DNA of 64,000 nt from Rhodocytophaga aerolata (GTDB lineage Bacteria > Bacteroidota > Bacteroidia > Cytophagales > 172606-1). Position 1 is the first letter of the stretch. Every line of letters begins with the position of its first letter. The stretch is taken from the NCBI RefSeq assembly GCF_030503435.1, contig NZ_JAUKPO010000001.1, forward strand, positions 868,001 to 932,000, read 5' to 3'. Of this stretch, positions 54,721-63,205 are shown in pieces. Position numbers and translations under genes: made by a program. The notes beneath the pieces were generated by a model. It worked only from the letters and a program-made list of their open reading frames with translations. It had not been told where the DNA came from and made no database searches.

Positions 54721-55645
54721 GAAATACATCCATCCATTTATTCTCATTTGCTTAGTTACATTCGCATGTAGCACGTTCAGTCAGGCGCAGGAGCTTAGAT
54801 GCAATGTAATAATTGATACAGATCAGCTTAGAAGCTCTATGGTTACAGAAAAGCAAGTATTTGTAGATATGCAAACGGCTATTTCTAACCTGATGAATAA
54901 TCAACGATGGACTAACGACAAATATCTCCCTCAAGAACGCATCAACTGTAATTTGGTGATCCGTATTACCGATATGCCTAGTATCAAGTCATTTGTTGGT
55001 ACGGCTCAGATTCAATCATCCAGGCCAGTATATGGTACGGATTACGAATCTTTTCTGCTCAACTTCATTGACCGTGAATGGCAATTCGAATATACGCCTG
55101 CCCAGCCAATGGATTTTAACGAGAATACCTTTACAAACAACCTTACCTCTATGTTGTCTTTCTATGCCTATATTATTATCGGCTTAGACAATGATTCTTT
55201 TAGCAGGCTGGGGGGTAGTGCATATTTGCAAAAAGCCATGATTATTGCTAACACCGCCCAGCAAGGAGCAACAAATGGAGAAAAGGGCTGGGGATCTACA
55301 GAAGATAACCGGAACCGCTATTGGCTTATTGAAAATCTATTGAGTCCGCAGATGCTTCCGCTAAGAGAGGGATTATATACCTATCATCGCCAAGCACTCG
55401 ATAATTTTCTGGCAAGCCCGGAACAAGCACGCACACAAATATTAGAGGTATTAGGCAATATCAAAAAAATAAATCAGATCAGACCAGCAGCTTTGTTGAC
55501 TAACACCTTCTTTGATACCAAAATCAATGAATTAATCAATTTTTTCCTGGAGGGAACACCACAGCAGAAACAGACAGCTTATAACTTACTAGTGGAATTA
55601 GATCCTACCAAAACAGATAAATATAATGCCTTAATTAAGAATTAA
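54713..55645 (+). CDS. porD: T9SS protein PorD (DUF4835)
   Basis: 310 residues. Signal peptide (about 1-26, ending STFSQAQ), then the DUF4835 pattern (ISNLMNNQRWTNDKYLPQER; LNFIDREWQFEYTPAQPMDF; MLSFYAYIIIGLDNDSFSRL; RYWLIENLL). PorD is required for T9SS in Porphyromonas gingivalis and gliding relatives. Translationally coupled to coaBC by an 8-bp overlap, which is the conserved context. Confidence 0.92.
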   Translation: MLKKYIHPFILICLVTFACSTFSQAQELRCNVIIDTDQLRSSMVTEKQVFVDMQTAISNLMNNQRWTNDKYLPQERINCNLVIRITDMPSIKSFVGTAQIQSSRPVYGTDYESFLLNFIDREWQFEYTPAQPMDFNENTFTNNLTSMLSFYAYIIIGLDNDSFSRLGGSAYLQKAMIIANTAQQGATNGEKGWGSTEDNRNRYWLIENLLSPQMLPLREGLYTYHRQALDNFLASPEQARTQILEVLGNIKKINQIRPAALLTNTFFDTKINELINFFLEGTPQQKQTAYNLLVELDPTKTDKYNALIKN

Positions 55646-55682
55646 TTATTTATTCATTCAATTTTTATTGATTAGTTTATTT

Positions 55683-55910
55683 ATGGGTAAAAGACAAGCC
55701 AGAATTTTTGCAAAAGATATTCCCATAAAATTGCTTGATTTAGTAAATAAGGAGGTAAATATTCTGTTAAAAAATGGCACTGTATTCCATGGAATAATAA
55801 AGAATACTGCTGGTTCGGCCATTCATTTAACCGATATGCTTGGCAGAAAGCACATTGTGGAGATGAGTTTGATTGCTGAAATAATTTTAGATATAGAGTC
55901 TTTATATTAG
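55683..55910 (+). CDS. Small Sm/Hfq-like protein
   Basis: 75 residues from the ATG at 55683. After a basic N-terminal helix (GKRQARIFAKDIPIKLLDL), the chain shows five short beta-strands in the Sm order: KEVNILLKNGTVFHGIIKN (strands 1-2), SAIHLTDML (strand 3), KHIVEMSLIAEIILDI (strands 4-5). The NG turn after strand 1 and the G in strand 2 are the positions that are most conserved in Sm1 motifs. Hfq is not known from most Bacteroidota. It is 37 bp after porD on the same strand and overlaps the convergent mce gene by 4 bp. The Sm call is by pattern only. Confidence 0.6.
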   Translation: MGKRQARIFAKDIPIKLLDLVNKEVNILLKNGTVFHGIIKNTAGSAIHLTDMLGRKHIVEMSLIAEIILDIESLY

Positions 55911-56317
55911 GCTGTATGGTTTATATCCTGGCAGAGTTCAATTAGTACTCCATTGGTTGTTTTAGGATGGACGAAGCAAACAAGCTTATTATCGGCACCT
56001 CTTTTAGGCATTTCGTTCAGTAAAATAAATCCTTCTTGTTTCAGCCTTTGCATCTCCTGTTCTATATCTGTTACCTCAAAAGCAATATGGTGTATTCCTT
56101 CTCCGCGTTTCTCAATAAATTTATTTATTACACTATCGGGATTAGTAGCTTCTAATAATTCTATTTTTGTTTCTCCAACTTTAAAAAACAGGGTGGTTAC
56201 TCTTTCGCTTTCTACCGTTTCTTCTTTGTATGGCTTTACACCAAGTAATTTTTCATACAACCTGCTAGCTTCTTTTAGATTCTGAACAGCGATTCCAAAA
56301 TGTTCAACTTTGTGCAT
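55907..56317 (-). CDS. mce: Methylmalonyl-CoA epimerase
   Basis: 136 residues, one VOC module pair. MHKVEHFGIAVQNLKEASRL and GEGIHHIAFEVTDIEQEMQR with the metal His residues, KIELLEATNPDSVINKFI, and NGVLIELCQ with the last Glu ligand. Interconverts (2R)- and (2S)-methylmalonyl-CoA in propionate/succinate metabolism. Mutase genes are not in the window. Converges with the Sm-like gene with overlapping stops. Confidence 0.94.
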   Translation of the reverse strand: MHKVEHFGIAVQNLKEASRLYEKLLGVKPYKEETVESERVTTLFFKVGETKIELLEATNPDSVINKFIEKRGEGIHHIAFEVTDIEQEMQRLKQEGFILLNEMPKRGADNKLVCFVHPKTTNGVLIELCQDINHTA

Positions 56318-56460
56318 ACTTCATTTGAATTGATATTGTTGGGTAAATGAAGAAACTTTTTGCTTACCAAAAAAGTTTTACCGTAGATTTGTATTACAAG
56401 CGTCAAATTCGAATATTTTACAGATATATAAATTATCACAACTATTTACTTCCTACTGCC

Positions 56461-56787
56461 ATGATAAGCGTTACTGATAAAGCAAAAGAAAAAATAATAG
56501 AACTGCGGTCAAAAGATGGATTAACCGATAATCATAATATTCGCGTATCTGTGCAAGGTGGTGGCTGCTCGGGATTAATGTATGATCTTGATTTTGATTC
56601 TAATGTGAAACCTTCTGACCAGACTTTTGAGGATAAAGGCATCCGAATACTCGTTGATAAGAAAAGTTTGCTTTATTTAATCGGCACTGTTTTGGATTTT
56701 TCTGATGGATTGAATGGAAAAGGCTTCCAATTTATTAATCCTAATGCCAGTAGAACGTGCGGCTGTGGCGAAAGTTTTGCAGTATAA
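56461..56787 (+). CDS. A-type iron-sulfur carrier (IscA/ErpA/SufA-like)
   Basis: 108 residues from the ATG at 56461; the frame opens at 56347 but the extra 38 residues are not family-like. A-type carrier signature: SVQGGGCSGLMYDLDF with the first Cys, and SRTCGCGESF with the CGC pair near the C-terminus. It passes Fe-S clusters to target proteins. Stands alone; terminator follows. Confidence 0.94.
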   Translation: MISVTDKAKEKIIELRSKDGLTDNHNIRVSVQGGGCSGLMYDLDFDSNVKPSDQTFEDKGIRILVDKKSLLYLIGTVLDFSDGLNGKGFQFINPNASRTCGCGESFAV

Positions 56788-56809
56788 TTATTTCCTTACG
56801 TCTTTTAAC

Positions 56810-56847
56810 AAACCTTTGCTGATACTAAGTTAGCAAAGGTTTTTTTA
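56810..56847 (+). terminator. Terminator of the Fe-S carrier gene
   Basis: AAACCTTTGCT (56810-56820), 11-nt loop, AGCAAAGGTTT (56832-56842), then a T-run. Confidence 0.88.
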
Positions 56848-57253
56848 TGCTCTACTGGCATATATAATATATTTAAGTTTTTACTGTTTACTAAAAATTC
56901 ACAAGATGTATCTAGTTAACAGATGACGCTTAAAAAGTACACTTGTAAGAAAAGAGTTTCAAATTACAGAATGGATATTTAATAGCTTAATTACCTATAA
57001 TTAAGCTATTATGAAATAAATAGGTCTAATAGTTTTATTGCATAAAAAGAACTGCTATTTTTAAATGTTTAACTTTTAAAAGTCTATTCTTGAATCATCC
57101 AATAAACAAAAATACTATTTATTTGCATTTTTCTAATATCAACAAGTTACTCTTAAATTTGCAATAACTTAGTTAGTCAACAAGACTAAAACTGTATTCA
57201 GTAATTCAACCATTTGACTAACGTATTTCTTTGGTAAAAAATAATAGAATATT
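56848..57253. other. AT-rich intergenic region with a hairpin
   Basis: About 400 bp, one of the AT-richest stretches of the window. A perfect 13-bp inverted repeat (56981-56993 with 56998-57010) without a T-run lies inside. TAAATTTG at 57154-57161 matches the -7 consensus for the glycosyltransferase genes but lacks a -33 element. Confidence 0.5.
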
Positions 57254-58219
57254 ATGGAAGTAATCCCAAGTAGATTCAAGAATATAGTAATGGATAATAA
57301 CTCTGCTTATACATTTGAGCAGTTAAATGAAACCGTTTTTTTAATTCAATTCTTCGATCATCTTAAAGAAATTCTGGGTAACAGCTTTGAGGAGTATCAA
57401 TTTTACATCTATGCAAACATAGATAGTACTATTCTCCCCGACTCACTAAGCATAAAAAATCCCAAAAAAGTATTATTATTTCTATCCAATCAGAATCATG
57501 AAATAAATGAGGGGCTTCCTGGAAATTATTTTGCTGTTTTTAAATGCCATTTACCAGCCGATATAGTAAGGGAGAGAATATTTCATTTCCCATTAGGCTA
57601 TGTAAAAGACACCAAGCATCATCCGGTAAAAAAGATAGAACAACGAAAATATAAAGTATTTTTTTCAGGCAATCTTAATAAGGGCCGGGTATCTCTATAT
57701 AAGGTATTGTCTAATTCCATTATCCCTGATATAATTTATGGGCAATTAATGAAGGTATTTAAACGGGTACCTAGCTTGATTAAGAGAGATTTTTCTTCCA
57801 GATTCCCTTCCTCGTATGTGCACTTCACAAATGGATTCAAGAAGGGCTTAGATTCTGAAGCATATTCTCAGATTTTATATGAAAGTCAGATTGTACTTTG
57901 CCCAAAAGGATTTCTTAGAGCAGAAACCTACCGGCATTTTGAGGCTATGCGGGCTGGCTGTGTTATTATATCTGAAAAGCTGCCAAATACGTATTTATAC
58001 AGAGACTCTCCCATTATACAAACGGACACCTGGAAAGAAGGAATAGCCTATGCTCAAAAATTAATAAATGATCCGGTTTTACTAGCTCATCATCATACAG
58101 AAACACTTAAATGGTGGGCTACTGTATGTAATGAGCTGTCAACTGCCCGACGGGTTGCTGAGGTATTACGCTCCCTAAATACAGCGACTACAAAGCCTCA
58201 AGCAGTTAAATCTTTATAA
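57254..58219 (+). CDS. Glycosyltransferase, exostosin-like
   Basis: 321 residues. The C-terminal half carries SQIVLCPKGFLRAETYRHFE, AMRAGCVIISEKLPN, a pattern of GT47/exostosin-like transferases. N-terminal half less recognisable (FLIQFFDHLKEIL). Adds a sugar to an outside polymer or lipid-linked glycan. 23 bp before a second glycosyltransferase, with which it forms an operon. AT-rich compared with neighbours, so transfer from elsewhere is possible. Confidence 0.8.
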   Translation: MEVIPSRFKNIVMDNNSAYTFEQLNETVFLIQFFDHLKEILGNSFEEYQFYIYANIDSTILPDSLSIKNPKKVLLFLSNQNHEINEGLPGNYFAVFKCHLPADIVRERIFHFPLGYVKDTKHHPVKKIEQRKYKVFFSGNLNKGRVSLYKVLSNSIIPDIIYGQLMKVFKRVPSLIKRDFSSRFPSSYVHFTNGFKKGLDSEAYSQILYESQIVLCPKGFLRAETYRHFEAMRAGCVIISEKLPNTYLYRDSPIIQTDTWKEGIAYAQKLINDPVLLAHHHTETLKWWATVCNELSTARRVAEVLRSLNTATTKPQAVKSL

Positions 58220-58242
58220 ATTTTACCTAGTTTTTCAACATA

Positions 58243-59499
58243 ATGAAAATTTTATTATCAGCATACGCTTGTGATGCTAAAAGCGGAAGTGAATCAGGAA
58301 TAGGCTGGAACTTTGCTAAAGAGTTAGCTAACCAGGGAAATAAGGTAACCATACTCACCAAAAACCCCGCAAAAGATACAGCCTTCACAGAAGAAATACA
58401 AAGACTCGGCCTGCAGAACAGGATATCTGTACTCTATTACGATCTTCCAAGATGGCTTCAAACTATTTATAAATCAGGTGGCAGATCTGAACAATTATTC
58501 TATATCTTCTGGCAAATAGGCATTTACTTTTATGTAAAAAAGCTTTTAAAAAAGCAAGAAGTTGATCTAATTCATCACATAACCATAGGTGTATTCCGCA
58601 CACCTAGCTTTCTATATTCCCTAGGAAAGCCCTTTGTTTTTGGACCGGTAGGCGGGGGCGAAGAATTTCCTAAAGTATTGATGGAAAATTTTTTACCTAA
58701 ATATAGATTATTAGAAAACCTCCGATCTTTTGCGAATTCTACAGCTAGGTTCAACCCCTGGTTAATCCAATGTTTCAAAAAGAGTCAATTAATTCTATTG
58801 AAAACCAGTGATAATTTAAATTTTATCCCAAAAGAATTTCATTATAAATGTAAAGTTTCCTTGGAAGTTGGCATAGCGCAGATACCGGATTTCGATAATA
58901 CAAGGCACAACAAAACCATAAAAATACTATATGCGGGCCGGCTGGCTTATTTCAAAGGAATACATTTAGCTATCAAAGCTTTTGCCAAGGCAGTTGCCAT
59001 TCATCCCGATATTGAATTTACGATAGTTGGTTCAGGTAATGACGAAAAGTGGCTAAAAGATATAGCCCGGCAGCAGCAAGTATATGACAAAATAACCTGG
59101 GTTCCTTTTGTTGCGCGCAATGTGCTGTTTGAGATGTATAAAGAATATGACCTGCTTTTGTTTCCAAGTTTGCACGATTCCAGTGGAGGTGTTGTATTAG
59201 AAGCTTTATCGTTTGGATTGCCCGTAGTATGCCTGGATCTGGGTGGACCTAAAGAAATTATAGACTCAAAATGTGGTTTCATAATCAGTACTAAAAATTT
59301 AACAGAAGACGAAGTAGCAATTAAGCTTTCCGAAGCATTGAACCAATTAATAAGCAATCCTGCGCTATTGGCACAAATGCAAGCCCACGCACGGATGCAA
59401 GCTTCTACATTCACCTGGGATAAGGTTATTCAAAAGATTTATACCTATGTGCATGAGTCTATGGAGAAGAAAAACAGGCTAGTAGAAGCAAAAGTATAA
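58243..59499 (+). CDS. Glycosyltransferase family 4
   Basis: 418 residues. GT-B fold: N-terminal domain with ACDAKSGSESGIGWNFAKEL, C-terminal donor domain with KILYAGRLAYFKGIHLAIKA, FVARNVLFEMYKEYDLLLFP, SSGGVVLEALSFGLPVVCLD and the usual E residues. Retaining hexosyltransferase acting on a polysaccharide or lipid acceptor. Follows the exostosin-like gene by 23 bp. Acceptor and sugar unknown. Confidence 0.93.
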   Translation: MKILLSAYACDAKSGSESGIGWNFAKELANQGNKVTILTKNPAKDTAFTEEIQRLGLQNRISVLYYDLPRWLQTIYKSGGRSEQLFYIFWQIGIYFYVKKLLKKQEVDLIHHITIGVFRTPSFLYSLGKPFVFGPVGGGEEFPKVLMENFLPKYRLLENLRSFANSTARFNPWLIQCFKKSQLILLKTSDNLNFIPKEFHYKCKVSLEVGIAQIPDFDNTRHNKTIKILYAGRLAYFKGIHLAIKAFAKAVAIHPDIEFTIVGSGNDEKWLKDIARQQQVYDKITWVPFVARNVLFEMYKEYDLLLFPSLHDSSGGVVLEALSFGLPVVCLDLGGPKEIIDSKCGFIISTKNLTEDEVAIKLSEALNQLISNPALLAQMQAHARMQASTFTWDKVIQKIYTYVHESMEKKNRLVEAKV

Positions 59500-59572
59500 G
59501 AATACAATTAGTAACGCAGGTATAATAATACTACCTGGCAGGGTTGCAGAAATTAGCAACTTATTCAACTTT

Positions 59573-59612
59573 AAGGCAAAGGGTAAGCAAAATCAGGCTT
59601 ATTCTTTGCCTT
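59573..59612 (+). terminator. Terminator-like hairpin after the glycosyltransferases
   Basis: 16-bp stem with two G-U pairs, arms 59573-59588 and 59597-59612, 8-nt loop. Weak T-run. Confidence 0.6.
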
Positions 59613-59821
59613 ACTGCTTATTAGCCTTCCCTCCTCATATATTCAATCGAAGCTAGTATGTAGCTGTAACACCTATGTTATTCTTGTAACTATACTCCTG
59701 CAAGTTTCTTTGTAAGTCAGCTTTTCAGTTTCCCCGGTTTATTATTTATTGATTAGCAAAATAATTTTTCTTCTTCAGTAGCTAAGCTTAGTTTTGGCTA
59801 CTACAATTAAGCACTTAAGAT
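59613..59821. other. Intergenic region before the helicase
   Basis: About 210 bp, no gene seen; presumably the helicase promoter. Confidence 0.4.
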
Positions 59822-61762
59822 ATGACACAGCAAGCCTCCGACGAATTAAATCAATTGCTCAGGTTGTTGGCAATGGAAAAAGAAGTTGATTTAGCGCAGT
59901 ATCAGGAGAAAATCGTAAACACTCCCTTGCATACACGCCGGGAGCAGGGCACAAGCTGGTATCCGGTAATTATAGTAGAATCTGGCTTTGGTATTGGTGA
60001 AAGATTATATATTGAAGTAGAGCGTACAGCCCAGACACATATGCCTCATACATTTGGCCAAGGCAAAGCAGTTTCATTATTCAGTAATGCAGGAAATACT
60101 AAAGAAAAGAACGCGATAGAAGGAGTAGTAGTGTATGCCGGATTAAACCGGCTCAAAATCAGCTTTAATGAAGATGATTTACCAGACTGGATTGATGACG
60201 GCAAACTGGGAGTAGATCTGCTGTTTGACGAGAGTAGTTACAGAGAGATGGAAACAGCTGTAAAAAAAGTTAAGGAAGCTGACAAAACCCGGTTGGCACA
60301 GCTCCGTAATGTTCTTCTTGGATATAGCAAAGCTGGTTTTACTTGTTCTGTTTTTTTTAGTGGACTTCCTCACCTCAATGAAAGCCAAAATAAGGCGGTG
60401 CATCATGTGTTACAAGCACAGGATGTAGGAATTATTCACGGCCCTCCGGGTACTGGTAAAACTACTACACTGGTTGAAGCTATTATTCAGACATTAAAAA
60501 CGGAAAAGCAGGTTTTGGTTTGTTCGCCTAGTAATGCAGCAGTCGATTTGTTAACAGAAAAATTAGCAAACAAAGGAGCAGCAGTAGTACGCGTAGGAAA
60601 TCCCGCCAGAGTTAGTGAAGATATGCTGCAGCACACAGTAGATGCGAAAGTACAAACAGACCGTAACTTTCCGCAAATCAAACAACTACGCAAACAAGCC
60701 GATGAGTATAACCGCATGGCCCGAAAATACAAAAGGCATTTTGGTAAAGCTGAACGTGACCAGCGGAAATTAATTCTGGCCGAAGCACGCAAACTTTCGC
60801 AGGAAGCAAATAACACCGAAAAGTACATTACCGAGGGTATATTTGCCAGAACGCAGGTAATTACTTGCACATTGGTGGGAGCTGCTAACCGGATGCTTGG
60901 AGATAGAACTTTTCAAACTGTATTTATTGACGAAGCGGCTCAAGCATTGGAACCTGCCACCTGGATACCAATCCTGCGGGCTTCCCGGGTAATATTTGCC
61001 GGAGACCATTGCCAGCTCCCGCCTACCATTAAATCGCAGCAAGCAGAAAAAGCAGGTTTAGCAATAACCTTGTTTGAAAAAACTATGGCCCGTCAGCAGG
61101 CAGATGTAATGCTTACCATACAATACCGGATGCATGAGCAGATTATGCAATTTTCTAACAATCAGTTCTATAAAGGAGAGTTACAAGCTGATGAGAGTGT
61201 AAAAGAAAAAACATTAGGTATGGATGAATGGCTCAGTCAACCTCTTACTTTTATAGATACAGCTGGCTGCGGCTATGAAGAAAAATACAACCCCGAAAAC
61301 CAGAGTGTGTCTAATGGCGAAGAAGCAAATTTACTGCTTAAGCATCTCAACATATTGTTAGAACATATTAAAACGCACAATCCCGGAAAATTGCAGGAAA
61401 CATTCCAGATAGGTATTATCTCTCCTTACCGCGCTCAAATAGACTATTTGCAAGCACACATCACTTCTTATTCTTTATTAGCTGAATGCAGGAAATTCAT
61501 ATCCATAGGTACAGTAGATGGATTCCAGGGACAAGAAAGAGAGATAATCTACATTAGTATGGTCCGCTCTAACGACAGGGGCGAAATAGGCTTTTTGAAC
61601 GATATACGCCGAATGAATGTAGCCCTAACCAGAGCCAAAATGAAATTAGTGGTAATTGGCGATAGTGCTACTTTATCTGTTCATCCTTTTTACCAGGATT
61701 TTTTAACGTATATTGAAGACATAAACGCTTATAAAAGTGCTTGGGAATATATCAATGACTAA
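59822..61762 (+). CDS. Superfamily 1 helicase, UPF1/IGHMBP2-like
   Basis: 646 residues. Walker A GIIHGPPGTGKTTTLVEAI (about residue 206-224), Walker B VFIDEAAQALEPAT, GDHCQLPPTI, QYRMHEQIMQFSNNQFYKGE, IGTVDGFQGQEREIIYISMV and NVALTRAKMKLVVIGD, all SF1B motifs in order. An N-terminal beta-barrel (about 40-150) sits ahead of the motor as in UPF1 relatives. Unwinds DNA or RNA 5' to 3'. Single gene. Confidence 0.93.
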   Translation: MTQQASDELNQLLRLLAMEKEVDLAQYQEKIVNTPLHTRREQGTSWYPVIIVESGFGIGERLYIEVERTAQTHMPHTFGQGKAVSLFSNAGNTKEKNAIEGVVVYAGLNRLKISFNEDDLPDWIDDGKLGVDLLFDESSYREMETAVKKVKEADKTRLAQLRNVLLGYSKAGFTCSVFFSGLPHLNESQNKAVHHVLQAQDVGIIHGPPGTGKTTTLVEAIIQTLKTEKQVLVCSPSNAAVDLLTEKLANKGAAVVRVGNPARVSEDMLQHTVDAKVQTDRNFPQIKQLRKQADEYNRMARKYKRHFGKAERDQRKLILAEARKLSQEANNTEKYITEGIFARTQVITCTLVGAANRMLGDRTFQTVFIDEAAQALEPATWIPILRASRVIFAGDHCQLPPTIKSQQAEKAGLAITLFEKTMARQQADVMLTIQYRMHEQIMQFSNNQFYKGELQADESVKEKTLGMDEWLSQPLTFIDTAGCGYEEKYNPENQSVSNGEEANLLLKHLNILLEHIKTHNPGKLQETFQIGIISPYRAQIDYLQAHITSYSLLAECRKFISIGTVDGFQGQEREIIYISMVRSNDRGEIGFLNDIRRMNVALTRAKMKLVVIGDSATLSVHPFYQDFLTYIEDINAYKSAWEYIND

Positions 61763-61806
61763 TAATGAATAAGTAGCGTTTACCTGTTTATCCATTATTA
61801 GTCATT
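61754..61806. terminator. Hairpin between the helicase and SDR genes
   Basis: AATGACTAATAATG-type arms, 61754-61772 and 61788-61806, with one mismatch in 19 bp. The helicase stop codon lies inside the left arm. AT-rich, so moderate strength. Confidence 0.7.
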
Positions 61807-61815
61807 AGGTATTAT

Positions 61816-62577
61816 TTATTGAGCCAGAAATCCACCGTCCACGGCAAGAGAATGGCCTGTTACAAATGTAGCCTCCTCTGAACTTATCCAAAGCAATGCA
61901 TCAGCTACTTCCTCAGGTTTACCCATGCGCTTCATCGCGTGCATATTTGCTATAGCCTGATGCAATTTATCGTCTTCAGCCAATCCGGCATTTTCCAACA
62001 TAGGTGTATAAATAAATCCTGGGCAAAGCGCATTAATGCGGATACCTTGTGGAGCATATTCTAGAGCAGCCGTTTCTGTCAGGCCCACTACACCATGCTT
62101 GGCGGCAACATAAGCGGCAGAACCCATAAAGCCTACTTTACCCAGAATGGAAGCCATATTCACTATATTTCCTTTTTTTGCTTTTACCATTTCCTGTAAT
62201 TCATATTTCATACACAGGTAAACGCCAGTCAGGTTTACATTGATTACTTTTTGCCATTCATCTTCCGGATAGTCGGCAGTATGAGCAGAGGCTCCGCCGA
62301 TACCTGCGTTATTTATGGCCACATCTATACGTCCAAACTTGCTGATACTTTGCTTTATCATTTCTTTTACACTCGTAGCATCGGTCACATCGCAATGGAT
62401 GAACAAACTTTCTTTAGATTTTTTTATAACTTCTTCCAAAGTGGCTTTCCCCTTCTCTTCAGATATATCGGCAAGTATAAGTTTAGCTCCTTCTGCTGCA
62501 TACCTGATGGCTGATGCTTTTCCTATACCGGTAGATGCTCCGGTAATTAATACTACTTTGTCTCTGAATCTTTCCAT
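61816..62577 (-). CDS. Short-chain dehydrogenase/reductase (SDR)
   Basis: 253 residues. VLITGASTGIGKASAIRY (dinucleotide site), INNAGIGG, the Ser-Tyr-Lys active site in ASILGKVGFMGSAAYVAAKH (Tyr and Lys in YVAAK), and INALCPGFIYTPML. The acidic residue in LILADISEEKG favours NAD over NADP. Classical SDR; oxidises or reduces an alcohol/ketone. Substrate unknown. Confidence 0.93.
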   Translation of the reverse strand: MERFRDKVVLITGASTGIGKASAIRYAAEGAKLILADISEEKGKATLEEVIKKSKESLFIHCDVTDATSVKEMIKQSISKFGRIDVAINNAGIGGASAHTADYPEDEWQKVINVNLTGVYLCMKYELQEMVKAKKGNIVNMASILGKVGFMGSAAYVAAKHGVVGLTETAALEYAPQGIRINALCPGFIYTPMLENAGLAEDDKLHQAIANMHAMKRMGKPEEVADALLWISSEEATFVTGHSLAVDGGFLAQ

Positions 62578-62750
62578 AAAATTTAGTGGTTTATCAATAT
62601 ATTAACTCTGGCTATCTTAATTTGTTTGTACGGAAACAACTATAAAAGAGACAAAAATGATTAACATTTAGCCAATTCCTTAGCAATAAAGAAAACTATA
62701 TCAAAAGAGCTTAGTATTTTAGAAGTTACTTTACTAATTTTCACGAGCTG

Positions 62751-63140
62751 TTAAGCGGTAATTTCTATCCGGTTCCCATCCGGGTCCAGAATTACACTCT
62801 CATAGTATCCATCGCCTGTTTGCCGCGGTTCACCTACTAAGCGTATTCCATTCATACGCAATTGTTCAGTGAGCAAATCAACCTGCTCTTTTGTGCCAAC
62901 TGAAAAAGCCAGATGTGTAATCCCAGTAAATTCCGCCCCCTGCCCGTATGTAGATTGTGGAACAGAGGGCTTATGCATGAGCTCAAGCCTGGCTCCCGAA
63001 TCGAATGAGATAAAATAGGAAGAGAATTGCTTAAATGGATTGATATATTTAGTAGTTGCTTTTCCACCAAAATACATAGTATAAAAATCTTTAAGCTCTT
63101 CCAGCTGGTTTGTCCAGATAGCTATATGTTCAATACGCAT
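62751..63140 (-). CDS. VOC family protein, glyoxalase I-like
   Basis: 129 residues. MRIEHIAIWTNQLEELKDFY, GITHLAFSVGTKEQVDLL and ESVILDPDGNRIEITA carry the metal His and Glu ligands of the VOC fold. Close in form to lactoylglutathione lyase or fosfomycin-resistance-like proteins, but the function cannot be told. 65 bp downstream of the DMT transporter gene. Confidence 0.85.
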   Translation of the reverse strand: MRIEHIAIWTNQLEELKDFYTMYFGGKATTKYINPFKQFSSYFISFDSGARLELMHKPSVPQSTYGQGAEFTGITHLAFSVGTKEQVDLLTEQLRMNGIRLVGEPRQTGDGYYESVILDPDGNRIEITA

Positions 63141-63205
63141 ACAAGATGATTAGTTTAAAGTAAGGGTAGTTAAAAGGATTTATGTAATTGGTAATTTTCC
63201 TATTG

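Noticed and set aside
56981-57010. Perfect 13-bp hairpin as a terminator
   Set aside because: No T-run and no gene ending next to it, so kept only as a hairpin.
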